A stretch of DNA of 64,000 nucleotides from Linnemannia schmuckeri (Eukaryota; Mortierellomycota; Mortierellomycetes; Mortierellales; Mortierellaceae), in assembly GCA_029449235.1 (NCBI GenBank), contig JANATG010000001.1, positions 3,286,001 through 3,350,000 on the forward strand, read 5' to 3'. This document shows, piece after piece, positions 1 through 11,231 of this stretch. Position 1 is the stretch's first letter, and every line of letters starts with the position of its first letter. The position numbers were made by a program, and so were the translations under genes. The notes beneath the pieces were generated by a model. It was not told the DNA's origin and made no database searches. It saw only the letters and a program-made list of their open reading frames with translations.

Positions 1-1890
1 CTCTAGTCCGTGGCCGAACAAACGGACACGTCGACGGAGTACGGTATATCCAATCAACATTCAATCGACTTTGGGTCGTTCACTTCTTGGTTTTCTTTAC
101 TATTACGCCCTGAGGCTTCAAGGGCCGACTGGCAAAAAGGATGCATAATTGGATCGATTTAGATGGGCCACAAGTTGAACCACAATGCGCCTGTCAGTCA
201 TGTTATTTTCTTGTTTTGCGTTTTGGGCAAAAGAGTACCAGCCCAACAGACAAAGCATTGGTCATTTAGCGATGTATGAGAGCTGTGAGCACCAAATCGC
301 AAATTTCATCGTGCCTCCATCTGACTTTCTCAGTACCCTTCGCCTCGGACAAATTATACTAGTGAACCGGCGTTTCAAGTGTAGCTTCTCAACCCCCTTC
401 AACCCTCCTTTTCTCCTTCCCCTCCTCTCTTTTTTTGCTCCTGTTCTTTCTTAAAACCCTTTTGTTCGGAACTATGATCGGGAAATAAACATTTTCTCGA
501 CAGGGGGGTACAAGTTCAAAGAAATCCGTTTTGGATGTTACTTTTACCCACTCCTTTCCTTGGCGTAACTACAGATAGTTAACCAGCTAGTAAAGCACAT
601 ATTGTGCACGCTGGGCACGATGTTTGACATAGAGTGGCCTTTGCTTGCTTGTTGTGCGACCAAAGAATCCCTATTGCCAATAACTACGCAGACAAGTCGT
701 GCTCTTTGGCCTGCTTATCGCCCCAACAGAGACACGTACAAGCCTTTGCCTTGCCATGTATGCCCATCTCAGCAACAACAGGGCGTTATTAGAAACCATA
801 CACATCATTACTGGTCGACACTTCATCAAAACACTCTCTCACGCATACGTACGTATACACGGACATGTTCAGCGTCGTGTGATCGACCCTATTTTTTTGT
901 ATCGGATGGACTGAAAAAGTAGAACGTCCTTCATACTGCACTCATGTATTGTAAATTCAAGGCAAAAGGGCATCATCAATAAAGCACCATCTTACATCCT
1001 TGCCTACCCCTGCCTCTACTTTATTGAAGGGATTCGATGCTCTGTGGCCTACCTCAATAAAAAATATGGTCACTCACATCAACTCTGTTGATCTCAATAC
1101 GAAGAGAAGGGAGAATGTATATTTTTTTTTACAAGTAGGGGTAGCTTCATTGTTCCGGTGATCTTTCATTTGGAGGAAGAATGAGCCTCTACTTCTCTAC
1201 CTTAGCCACTTGATTGCGTTTGTGAAGGATATACCAACAAAACAAGATTAGACAATATGGCTAACAAGCACTTTCCAATAAATGGGGTGCAGTAGCGATT
1301 TCACTCTACTCGCTGGATTAGGTATACTAAGATGGCTAGCGAGGAGCCGTCCTGGATGTGTAAGAGAGCGATGAACATATGATCGGATGTGTAGCACGCA
1401 TGGGCCACGATTAATGATCAGTATTTGAGACTAACAAAGTAACAACCGATGGTACCTGGATATCGACGATTGGTGTTATGATATCATGATCAATAATCAG
1501 CTCTCCACATTCACTTGGATGTGCCCTTGCTGTCAATATTATTTTTCGTTATTTGGGTACACTAAGAACATGGCCTAATTCTGTTCATAGCCAGCAGCTT
1601 CGTAGGCCATGATACTTTGCCGATCTTTCGATTGCCCTGAAGTCGAGTTGGAGAATGATGATAAGAACAGTCTGTAAGATGGGCTTTTTAGCCTGGCGAA
1701 TTTCACGCGACTTTTGTTAATTGGTAGGTTGGACAAATGCTTAAGGGGAAGCGATAGTTCGAGGACGCGCAACGCTCGTTACGTGTCTCGAAATGACAGT
1801 CCTTCCAACTTCATAGAAACGAAGGATGACCTCCACTTATTACATTCACACGTCTTTCAAAAACTCATCAACACAAGAAACGCCTTCACA
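1..1890. other. No supported gene (left edge and upstream region)
   Basis: Only short open frames without domain-like sequence are present on either strand. The stretch holds C/T-rich tracts and several AATAAA-like motifs, as expected of UTR or intergenic DNA. Part of 1415-1495 resembles 51870-51940 (see repeat entry). No tRNA fold or splice-linked exon chain was found. The 3' end of a gene lying left of the window cannot be excluded. Confidence 0.5.
1415..1495. repeat. Short dispersed repeat, partner near 51870-51940
   Basis: A 17-nt core (1415-1431) matches 51870-51886 with one mismatch. It is followed in both places by a looser match around CCTGGAT and TGATCAAT. This could be remnants of an old mobile element or chance AT-rich similarity. 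Only one pair was seen. Confidence 0.25.
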
Positions 1891-3299
1891 ATGGTATGGC
1901 AACTCAGGAACCAGGACAGCTTAGAATGACCTGGAATACAGCTATCTCATTGTAAACAAGCGTTACTAACCAGCCATCTCATCCATGCGGACACGTTACA
2001 TTGCGCCTTCTAGGATTTTCCCGAGGATCACCACCGTTACCAGTCAAGCGACGAGGAAGACTTTCAAGAGTCAGTTGATAAGGCCGTCACCCTGCCAAAA
2101 CCAATCCTTCTCTGGCGTACAGAGACTTCACCTACATCTTCTTCAGCACCCTCAACAGTACCAGACAGGACATGCTCGACTTTGATTGTTGGCACAGCCT
2201 TTGGCGGTAGTTCTTTGCTGCACACCATTCAAGGCAAGACCTTGCTCGGCAGTGTGATTCTTCCCGGCGTGGATTTGGTACGCCTTTCTTACTATGTACC
2301 TTATGCCCAGAAGGTTTAGTTTAGGATGAATGCAGGACACTGACATCTGACATGAACTCCATCACTACTTCATTCACTTTTAGAAAGACAACTCGTTGGA
2401 TGTGAACTCACCCTCGAATGCTAGCTGCAACATCTACAGACTTGACGCCGACCCAACAATCTTTTTGATCCCCTGCAACTACGAAATCAAGGACAAGGAT
2501 TCTTTGAACTTCGCTAAAGCTATCATGAACAACATCCAAGCCAGCAGGTTCGCGTCTTATGGGTGTCAAAAATAGGCCGTTGGTTAATTTCGATGTTTAT
2601 CAACTGTTACGAACACTCACGCAACCTTCTCTATGTCTTTGTTTGTTTATTTAGGATCATCATCTTGGATACCAACTCTCCTTCAACTTACCTTTCAGGA
2701 TCACCCGACATTGAATACCACTATCCTTGGTTGCGTCTCCTGCAGACAGCTGGATCGACAACTGTACGAGCCGATTTCTACAACCTGAAAACAGGCACAT
2801 TTAGATGGATACCATCATGCCTCTCTGGACTGATCACTGACACCGTTATTTTCCCGTCTATGCATTTCTACAATAACAGATTACTAAGATTCCTACACTT
2901 GAGGTCCCTAACTTGGTCCAGAATCTCGGAGCAGCCTTGATGGGCTACGTAAGTCTTTACACAGCTGGAACCAAATCAGTGACTGAGAGCATTCGAAAAC
3001 AAACAAGCACCTTTGCTAACGTTACCATGTCGTTACTTTGCCTCGATCTCTCCTTATGAACCCTAACTCAGTGCGAAGTGCGTGGACTGAGCGACACATA
3101 CCTGCTGCTGAGTTTGCAGGAACACGTCTACGGAAAGGCCTTGACCACAGCAGCAACATTGCGAGGTCTGAAGGAAGGTCTTGCCAGTCTGGGCTGCCCC
3201 CTTGTCGCCAACGCCGTTGATGTCTCCAAGGCCGTGGTGCAGATCCAGGATAAGCGCGTTGGATCCAATAGGACCCGCGAGGATCGCCTCTATGCTTAA
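1891..3299 (+). CDS. Proteasome assembly chaperone 1 (PSMG1/PAC1-like), six coding exons
   Basis: Exons 1891-1893, 2014-2277, 2384-2547, 2655-2763, 2880-2948 and 3072-3299 join in frame to 278 residues, close to human PSMG1 (288). The family assignment rests on the second half: a segment ending in LRLLQTAGST, then PTLEVPNLVQNLGAALMGY, which matches the PSMG1 pattern 'LEQPNIV..LPAAVLSY', then the C-terminal helix. PSMG1 pairs with PSMG2 to guide assembly of the 20S alpha ring in cytosol and nucleus. The N-terminus is acidic and variable, as usual. The first coding exon is the ATG alone; its intron has GTATGG, a TACTAAC branch site and TAG. The acceptor of exon 5 is the least certain join: an in-frame alternative lies 9 nt downstream. 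The partner PSMG2 is not in the window. Confidence 0.8.
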
Positions 3300-4068
3300 A
3301 GAACTTGTTTGCTTTTCCTCTCTGCTGTACATATAAAAAATAAGTTCCATTGGAAAGTGCACTGAATGAGGAGACAGGGAGAAGATCATTAGTTTAACTG
3401 GTGGTAAAGAAGGAAATGTAGATGGAAAGTTTTCGGCTTTGCATGCTCCTAGCTTTCTGGATCCACCAGAAAAAGGAACCCTTTTGCAAGGCATCTCTCA
3501 TTCTCTCAAACTAGAGACAGCAATGTTGATCCGAATATATGTTGTCTCCTCGAATTGGCCTATATGACTACGCTGTTGTGAATAGGTAGGCAAAAGACGT
3601 GAGAGGGAGGAAACAGTCAAGCATAGATATGCAGAGAGGAAAGGGGATCGCTTGAGATCGACAGAAGGGACTACGAGGTATGTTGAAATGTTCCTCAACG
3701 GCTGCGCTGCTTTGGAAATGGAGATCAGAGAAGGGTTACAAATGCACATGCAGCAAAGGAAATAAAAACATTGCTGCCTTGTTGCAAATAAGGAAGGAGA
3801 TGCGAGGCGAGGGGATATACGAGAAACCGCAAGTCATCAGTCAATTGGAAGACAAGGGCACCATCACCTCCTTTTGTCACAAACCCAGATTTGTTTCCAT
3901 TTGCCGCCTTGTCAGCTGAAAGCAAGAGAGAGTCAAGGCAGGATGGAAGGAAGGAAGGAAGGATGGATGACGGACAGATAGAAAGAAAAAAAAGGTCCTT
4001 CTTGAATTGCCTTGCCCAAGTGGCAAGTGGCGAGCGATGGCGCCACTAAACCCATCCTTCTCCAAGCA

Positions 4069-4205
4069 TCAGTCATCAAAATGAAGTCTGTTGAGTTGTT
4101 GGATCAAATCGGCCAATGAGATGTCCTGAAGAGAAGAGCGATAGCACAATTCATGGTGCAATTTCACAATCGAGCGACAGTCACGCAATCGTACTTCTGT
4201 TTGTC
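4069..4205 (-). other. Possible terminal exon of an unidentified minus-strand gene
   Basis: After a CCCAG acceptor, a 44-residue frame rich in Leu/Arg reads to TGA at 4069-4071 and looks protein-like (contains SLADLIQQLNRLHFDD). No ATG precedes it in frame and no upstream exon could be linked. Its 5' side would have to lie in or beyond the SUMT promoter. It could be a gene fragment or chance. Confidence 0.2.
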
Positions 4206-4299
4206 TGGGCGAACAAAAAAGTGAGCTCGGGGATGCAAAAAGTAAAAAAAGTCCAACTGAAGGAATCAAGCTTTACTCAAGTGTTTAGATAGGTATTTG

Positions 4300-4300
<1 letters not shown>

Positions 4301-4339
<39 letters not shown>
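4301..4339 (+). repeat. Poly-T tract, 39 nt
   Basis: Homopolymer of 39 T about 230 bp before the SUMT start codon. It could be a nucleosome-excluding promoter tract or the A-tail of an old retro-insertion read on the minus strand; no retroposed body was recognised next to it. The exact length may be affected by sequencing. Confidence 0.9.
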
Positions 4340-4341
<2 letters not shown>

Positions 4342-4569
4342 TTCATCTTCCTGCTTTCTTTCTCTTCTTTCTTCTCCACTTCTCTCCACTCTTCGACAAC
4401 ACCAACACATCAAGACATCAAGACACATCTCCACCTTCAGCCGTATCCGACCGCAGTTCACCAACCACCCACCAAACGATATAACAACCCTCACTCAGGC
4501 ACAAAGAACAAGGCTCGCTATAAGGAGACAACAACCAACTTTAATCACACACGCAACAACACCACTCTA

Positions 4570-5632
4570 ATGATCGATCATACCAACAACATGAACAACC
4601 CATACGACAGTCCTCCAGTCTCACCCCGGTACACAGCCCTCGGCCCCAACTCACCAACTCTCTCATCTGCACAACAGATCCACCTCCAACCGCCAACTAC
4701 TCCTTTCGGAGAGATCAAGCTGATCGGCGCTGGACCCGGTGACCCTGACCTGTTGACCATGGCTGCCTACAAGGCCATCACCACTTGGGCCGACATCGTC
4801 CTCGCTGACAAGTTGGTCTCGAAGGAGATCTTGGCGCTTGTGAAATGTCCGCTTTTTGTTGCTAATAAGGATAAAGGCTGCCAGGCCTCGGGTCAGCAGG
4901 AGCTGTTTGAAAGGGCGACACAGGCCCTGAAGGAAGGCAAAAAGGTTGTTCGCCTGAAGCAAGGAGGTAAGGATCTTGAGAACGATGTTTAAAAAACCGG
5001 TTAGCATGGAGGCTGAAACATACAAAAGCCTTCATCAGCTTGTCTTGGATTAGAGAAAAAGGAAGAGGAGAAAGTAAGAAAGGATTGTCACTGAACACGG
5101 ATGTTACGTCGTTGTCAAAATAGATCCATTCATTTTTGGACGAGGAGGAGAAGAGTTCCTGTTCTTCCGCCGTCTCGGTTACGAAACAACCATCGTCCCC
5201 GGTCTGTCCTCCAGCATCGCAGGGCCCCTCCTGGCCCAGATCCCTCTCACTCACCGCGGAATCGCCTCTCAGTTTCTCGTTTGCACAGGAACAGGAAAAC
5301 TCGACACCATCCCCGACATGCCAACCTATGTCGCCCACCGGACAACTGTCTTCTTGATGGCTCTGCATCGACTCGAGGATCTGGTTCAAGACTTGCTCAG
5401 GGCAGGGTATCCACTTAATTTGCCTGTGGCAATTGTCGAACGAGCCAGTGCAAAGGACCAACGCTGCATCCGGGCCACAGTCGAGACCGTGGTCGAGACA
5501 CTCAAGGAGGCTAAATACAGACCTCCTGGGATTTTGATCGTCGGCTGGGCGTGCGATGCCCTGGCCCAAAACCCCGAGCAACTGGGAGGATTGACGGCGG
5601 CTTCGTCCACAATGATGGACTCTCAGGAATAA
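4570..5632 (+). CDS. Uroporphyrinogen-III C-methyltransferase (siroheme pathway)
   Basis: Exons 4570-4966 and 5124-5632 join to 301 residues. The enzyme uses two S-adenosylmethionine to convert uroporphyrinogen III to precorrin-2, the first committed step to siroheme, the cofactor of sulfite and nitrite reductases. The tetrapyrrole methylase signatures are clear: glycine-rich LIGAGPGDPDLLT near residue 57, VVRLKQGDPFIFGRGGEE spanning the splice junction (the GAT codon is split G|AT), VPGLSSSIAGPL and a final PGILIVGWA. The ATG at 4570 is the first in frame. There is no siroheme dehydrogenase/chelatase domain and none of the long N-terminal extension I recall for yeast Met1 (about twice this length). 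The first 55 residues are Asn/Pro/Ser-rich and probably disordered. Confidence 0.92.
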
Positions 5633-6818
5633 GTTGCTTTCTTTGTCCCTCAACCTCCCCCCTCCCTGCTTTTCTCTCCGCTTGCTTTTAGTTTTTTTTT
5701 TTACCATTTTCTTTAGCCCGGGGGGAAGGGTTTGTTATTTCTCTGCTCCCATATCGCATACCATGCATCCCGTTTTTTTCTTGTAACATATCCTCTCTTT
5801 TCTCTTATTTTGGCTCACTGCACAAACCCACTCATTATTCCCAACATCCCCACACTCACTCAACAACGATACCATGGAAAGGGCCAGAGCCGCCGCCTCT
5901 CCACTTTTTTTTTTGTACTTCACCATCCATCCTCTCTGATTGCTTTCAACCCCTCCCCTTTTCAGCGGTATTTCCGTTAGCTTGTTTTGTTGCATAAAGC
6001 AATGCATAAAAAATAGGCAGGATCCCAGTACACAATAAATATGGAATTCAAAACAAACAAACAATAATAAACCAGTTCAAGGGCAATATGGCAATTTTGA
6101 TTGATAGACATGTTCAGACAAGAGGGGGTTGTAAAACCGAGTCAATGTTATTTACGTACATCCATGCGCTGCAAATGAAAACAAGGCGCAAAGAAAAAAC
6201 GAGGAGTAAGCGAACGGGAAGGCAAGGGGTGGAAGCACAAAGGGATGATTACAAGGGAAGACAGAGGAAAACGATAGGTGTCTGGCTCCATCTCACGTGT
6301 GTACGTCTTATCAAAAAACAAACGAGAAAGATTCTCTTTCATTCCTCTGACTCGCTCTCTCTCAAACACAAGGGTTGGTCCTTTGTATCTTTAATGTCGT
6401 GTTTCTGCTTTGTTCAAGGAACCTAAAAGCCAACTTTTCCCGCTGATGAAAAACGTGCATGAACGTGAATATGCTTTTTTGAATGTTTTTCCGTTGTTTT
6501 GGCTACTGCTACACCCCCCTTACCCCATTCCTTACTCATGCTTAAATCATTTCAAGTTTGTTTGTTTGTCCATTGTGGAGGCCGTTTTTGGATGGCATGT
6601 TTTGGCTCAGGTCCCCTTTCTTTCCCCGTTTATTTTCCAAGAAGAACAACAAAACAAGGGAGTGAGAGAGAACCATGTTGATAGTTTTACAATGGGAATA
6701 TTCATACATTGGGCTTTGCTACTAAGAAGGAGCAGAAAAAAGGGCATGTGTGTCCATGTGTTTCCAGCATCTATGCAATGGTATCTCTGACGCGACTACT
6801 ATTCCTCTCGCAGGCTAG
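5633..6818. other. Convergent intergenic region
   Basis: Lies between the 3' ends of the SUMT gene (+) and the membrane-protein gene (-). It contains C/T-rich DNA and several AATAAA-like polyadenylation motifs near 6030-6070. Short frames here show no domain-like sequence. Confidence 0.6.
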
Positions 6819-8514
6819 CTAGGATGAGGAAGACGATGACGACCCTGAAGACGACGTCAAGTGTTGCTGGCTGGTAATATTGAGACCTGCAGCAATTGAA
6901 CTAGGTGCGCCTTGGTTGTTGGAGGGCCTGATCTCGTCATATGATGGTGGCTCATCTGGGAATCCCGTGGGGTCGCCACCAGATCCTGCGAGGTGCAATG
7001 AAGGCAATGGCGGAGAGGTCGACGAAATCGTGTTGGATCCTCCTGCTGTTTGTCGAGGGTGACCACCGCTGCTTCCACTGCTGCTGCTATTACGATGGCG
7101 TGCCAGTAATCCATCCTCATCCCGGATCTGGTCTTCATCCTCTTCTTCATCATCAGCCTCGAGCAAAAAGTCCCTCATATCTGCCTCAAGCTCCCTCCTG
7201 GTCTGTGCGCGGCGTCCGTTGGGCATCATCTCTAGATTGTCGTCGCAATCTTCTGGTCGGCTTCCACCAGTCGCACTCCTGACATTGTTCCTGATCCTGG
7301 TGAACGCAGTGCCCACAGCAGCAGTGGCTGCATTGCCACCCTCAACCAACGATTCACTGATCTGACCCCAGCCTCCAGCAACTCTCCTTTGCGTGTCCTC
7401 AGCCAATCGTCTCAAAATCGAAGCCTCGGCACTCGAGTCCACAGGCTCCCAGATCTGTCGTCGTCTCGCCTCTTCGTTCTTGAGCATCTTGCGCATAGCC
7501 GCAAACATGGCGATCAGAACCACAATCATCCCGACCATCGTGATCCGACGTGACTTGACTTCTTCCTCGTGTTCCTTCTGGTACTCGGGCGTGTACTGAC
7601 AGGTGTTGTTGTTGCTTACGCAAGCTAACGCATTCATACAGGGCATCGTCGTGTTGTCGCAGGTCTGACCCAAGTATGCGCGGTGCTTACATGCCATGCC
7701 ATGATCCCTTGTTACACCCTCAACGCGGCCGCAGAACCAATTCTGATCGTCGATACACTGTTCACATCTCAATGCTGCACACTGGCCGTTGATACAAAAC
7801 CATCCCTGGCATTCCACTGATGTCCTGTCGCTGCAGCATTCGTCTCCCCGAACCGTACACTCCGTCCCCTCTACAAGCCGAGAATGAAGTGAAAGTAACG
7901 AGTTAGTTGGATGATTGAAAGAAATAGGCTGTTTTTGTTTCTTTCGAAGATATCAGCTTGAGTGATGGTGATCAGAGGTGAGATTGGTGGCAAATGGAAA
8001 ACTAGAGGAAAGCTTGCTTTTTTTATGCTGCGTGTTCCTCTTTCTTATTTTTTTCTTCACTCTTTTTCTACTCTGTCTCCTATTCGAGCCATGTGTAAAT
8101 GCAGAGCAATAATAGAACTCCTTGATTTATCTTGTACTGGTCGTCCCTCACACTCTCATTCTTGCAGCCACATATGAGCAAAATGGTGTCTAGTTCAATC
8201 GAAACTCCCCGCTGCTGCTGGCTCTGGTTGTTGTATTGCTGGCTGGTGGCGGTGGATGATATTTGCTGATAGATTAATTAAAGAGCGCCTAATGTTGATG
8301 TCGTACGGGTACGTCTATCTCAATGTGTGTGTGTGAATGGGCAGGGTATCAACTGCTTGATAACCCAAGAACTTGACTTACCGAAGTACATGTCGAACTG
8401 CTCCACTCTGTTGACTCCGTTGGGTCGAACGATATCTGCGCCAGTGTGGGCTGTGGCAAAAAGAAGGGTGATGCACAGCCAGATGAGGAAGAGCGACAAC
8501 AGGCCAAATCTCAT
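6819..8514 (-). CDS. Secretory-pathway single-pass membrane protein, Cys-rich lumenal domain and PPxY tail
   Basis: Exons 8514-8382 and 7870-6819 join in frame to 394 residues. Residues 1-23 form a signal peptide (LLSLFLIWLCITLLFATAH). Residues 48-137 hold many cysteines, some in CC and CxxC spacing, with N-glycosylation sequons such as NTT. A transmembrane segment lies at about 154-172 (MVGMIVVLIAMF), followed by a basic stop-transfer stretch. The cytosolic tail is acidic near 275-285, has a PPSY motif at about 352-355, and ends in a Ser run. PPxY motifs bind WW domains of Rsp5/Nedd4 ubiquitin ligases, so a sorting or adaptor role is plausible (inference). I do not recognise a named family. 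The 511-nt intron is long for this window and separates the signal-peptide exon from the rest. Confidence 0.8.
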
Positions 8515-9456
8515 CTTGGGAGGAAGGGTCCATTGTGAGAACGAGGGCTGTTTCTTGCAGGTGTATGATATGGGTGAGTGTGAATGGTCCATGGTTGTGT
8601 TTTGAGGTGAGGAAAGCGTCCCAGTATAAGTGAGTGTTGTATGCGTTGTTGTAGTCCTGTTGTTGATTGAGAGAGAGAGAACACTCGGCGTTCCTCTTGT
8701 GGAGAGAGGCGGGTGTGTTGTCTGTCTGTCAGCCTGTCTGTGGAGCGGAGAATATAGGCAGAGGTCGTAGTACGAGGTAAAGCAAAGGGAGTCCAAGTCA
8801 AGTGTGGAGAGAAGAAAAAGGTCGATGTAGATGATGAGAAGGATGTGGAGCGACTTGAAGAAGGAGCGATGGAAGATAGGAATAAGAAAAGGTCAACCCA
8901 CAATTGAAAAGTGGATGCATGGAAAAGAAAAAAAAACGGCAGCGAAGCGTTGCCAAAAAGGAAAGTCTCGACTCCTCACACACTTCTCACTCTCTCATTC
9001 ACTCGCCCTGGCTCAGTGACGTCATTCAAATCACCCTCAAAGCTCTTCTCATGCCCCTACCTACCTCACCTTCGTACCTTCGGGCAAACAATCCTCCCTT
9101 CCTCTGCCTGCACCTTGCCACACAAGGAGTGGTTCCTGCGCTTGTAAGTCTTTCCCAGCCCACATCTCCATACCGAAGGCGTGACGTGCGGAAGTAGGTA
9201 CAATTCGCCATTTGACCTTCCACCTTCCAAGTCCAGAAACAAAAAACATAAATAATATCAGAAGTATATCGAATAGTCTGAGCATCTTCCGTACCCTTGT
9301 ACGATCAATTGGACGACAGAAAATACTTTGTAGCTACGCGTCAATACGAAAGATGAGGCATGCCTCCCGTTAGTAATTGCGGACGAAAACAAGAGAGTAC
9401 TGACCTACGAACATGAAATATAGCCACACCTCAGTCAATAGCAATAATTACGGCCA
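8515..9456. promoter_or_regulatory. Divergent promoter region, membrane-protein gene / eEF2 methyltransferase gene
   Basis: 942 bp between two divergent start codons. It holds A/G-rich (minus-strand C/T-rich) leader sequence near 8600-8950 and no supported coding sequence. No clear TATA box was seen for either gene. Confidence 0.5.
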
Positions 9457-11231
9457 ATGGATAACAGCACTCAAGCTCTGGTCTTGTTGATCAAGCGTCA
9501 AGTCTTGCAGATGAGACAGCTTCGCCAGTTCCAATGGTCCTTCCCGAAAGGAACATCCGTAGAGTCCGTAGCTACACCATCTGTTACGAGTCCTGATGTG
9601 CAGCAAGCCATCCTGGACCAGGTTCGTTCATATCCGCGTTATGGAGAAACACCTCTACTAGCATTTTTTACTTACAGGGAATAATGTTCCTGCGTTTTTG
9701 CAGATTTTTTATGATCCGATAGTGCAAAAGCATCCGCCATCACCAATCTATCAGCACTCGTTCCTCAAGAAACTCATCTCGATGATTGAGAGCGAGGGAG
9801 TCCACGACGTCTCGGACGATCTGTTTGAATTCTTTACCGACCTCATGATGACCACACCCAAAAGGTATTTGAATGACATATTTATCAACGCGGATGAGAT
9901 CTTTGACATGTCGCTGTTTGTGTCAACTGGACGAGAATATACCCTAACTCATGTCTCTTGCTTCGTACTTCTTGAACACATGAAACAGGCCTGAAGATGG
10001 TGGACCTCCATTAAAACCCTGCTTCAAATCGTATAGCTTGGATAGATCATGTAACAAGGTTGTGACAGTGATGGAGGAACAAACCACCATCTCCGCCGGA
10101 ACAACCGGACTTAGGACATGGTACGCTACTATGTAGGACCGAAAGCTTTGCCACCAAGTCGTGATCGACGCACTCAATCTGTGCTTCTTTTATTTTCTTT
10201 TTTATTATTAGGGAGGCAAGGTAACAGCAGCATTGAATCTTTCCCTCGATCTCGATGGATATCTTTGCGCAGTAATGGGATGTTGACAGTATCTTTCATT
10301 TGCATGTCGTAGTTACTGGCTGGCTGAGCACCTCATTGCACATCCTGGTAAGGAGAGGCAGAAGAACGCAAAAATGGCATCTGATCAGTTTAGCTCGTTT
10401 CTCGACCACTCACATTCGAGATTAATATTTTGCCACCAATTTTGCATCACGTAGAACTATTGGCTGGAAAAAACGTGGTCGATGTTGGATGCGGTGTTGG
10501 CTTCCTGGGAATTGCCTGTGCTCTCCTTGGCGCAAAGAAGGTCGCTTTGACCGATGGCAACCATGATGTTTTGGCCATGGTGCAACAGAACATCGGATAC
10601 AGTAAGAACTTTCCTTTGTACTGAATTATCCTGTACTGGCGAATAATGATGAGGAAAAGCTCATAACTAGATTCCTTGTTGTGGCTCACTTTAGACAACG
10701 TTCCTTGCCCAACAACGGCAAGTCTCCTTGACTGGGAAAGGTTCACAGACGAGCAGATCGCAGCCCTGGAGGCCCAAGTTCTCATTCTGTCCGACTTGGT
10801 ATGTTCTTCATGTTATTTATTTGAGGATTCGCGACAGAAACGATCTATGTGCGTTTGCTAACATCCATGATTTTTCGCGATTACTAGACCTACGATCCAA
10901 CAAACATCGTCCCATTGGTATCGGTCCTGAAGGCGCTCTTGGTCCAAGGTGTGGATGCCTACATGTCATCCGCGATCCGTAACCCACAGACATTTGTCGA
11001 CTTTTTCACACGCATCCGTAAGTCTCCGAAAACATGTTGTTGGAAAAAAGCCATTGTAAGCTAGTGCCCATTTGATTCGTCCTCCTAACTGATAAACACT
11101 CTCTGAAAATAGGCGAAGAGTGTGTGGGGGTTCAGATTGACGAGATCCCTTTGAAGGATACCGAGCACCTGTTCTTTTTCGACGAAGAGACCGTGCAGAC
11201 AGTTAAGGTCTTTCATCTCCACTTTCTTTAG
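9457..11231 (+). CDS. eEF2 lysine N-methyltransferase (EEF2KMT/FAM86, yeast Efm3 type), nine exons
   Basis: Exons 9457-9621, 9704-9864, 9989-10120, 10212-10220, 10313-10347, 10455-10601, 10695-10798, 10888-11017 and 11113-11231 give 333 residues; human EEF2KMT has 330. Family marks: N-terminal FAM86-type helical region, then EEQTTISAGTTGLRTW followed by EASYWLAEHL (family GTTGL-TW-x-A-x-x-LAE), the SAM-binding motif VVDVGCGVGFLG near 175-186, LILSDLTYDP near 246-255 (the post-II region holding the catalytic D-x-x-Y-like motif) and a C-terminal strand block. It methylates one lysine of translation elongation factor 2 in the cytosol. Exon 4 is only 9 nt; without it the conserved Trp-Glu-Ala would be lost and the frame broken. 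Splice phases agree at every junction. Confidence 0.9.
10212..10220 (+). other. 9-nt microexon of the eEF2 methyltransferase gene
   Basis: GGAGGCAAG lies between TTATTATTAG and GTAACAG. It completes the TGG codon begun in exon 3, adds Glu-Ala and starts a Ser codon finished in exon 5. The resulting TWEASYWLAE matches the family consensus, which is the main evidence. Confidence 0.8.

Larger units (their letters stand above)
3300..4569. other. Intergenic: 3' flank of PSMG1-like gene and 5' flank of SUMT gene
   Basis: No convincing complete gene is present. On the minus strand there are short exon-like stretches (see 4069-4205). An uninterrupted run of 39 T occupies 4301-4339. From 4340 to 4569 the DNA is C/T- then C/A-rich, typical of a 5' UTR here. 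Confidence 0.5.

Noticed and set aside
602..922. 106-residue plus-strand frame
   Set aside because: Unsupported by motifs, signal peptide or neighbouring exons; composition matches surrounding non-coding DNA.
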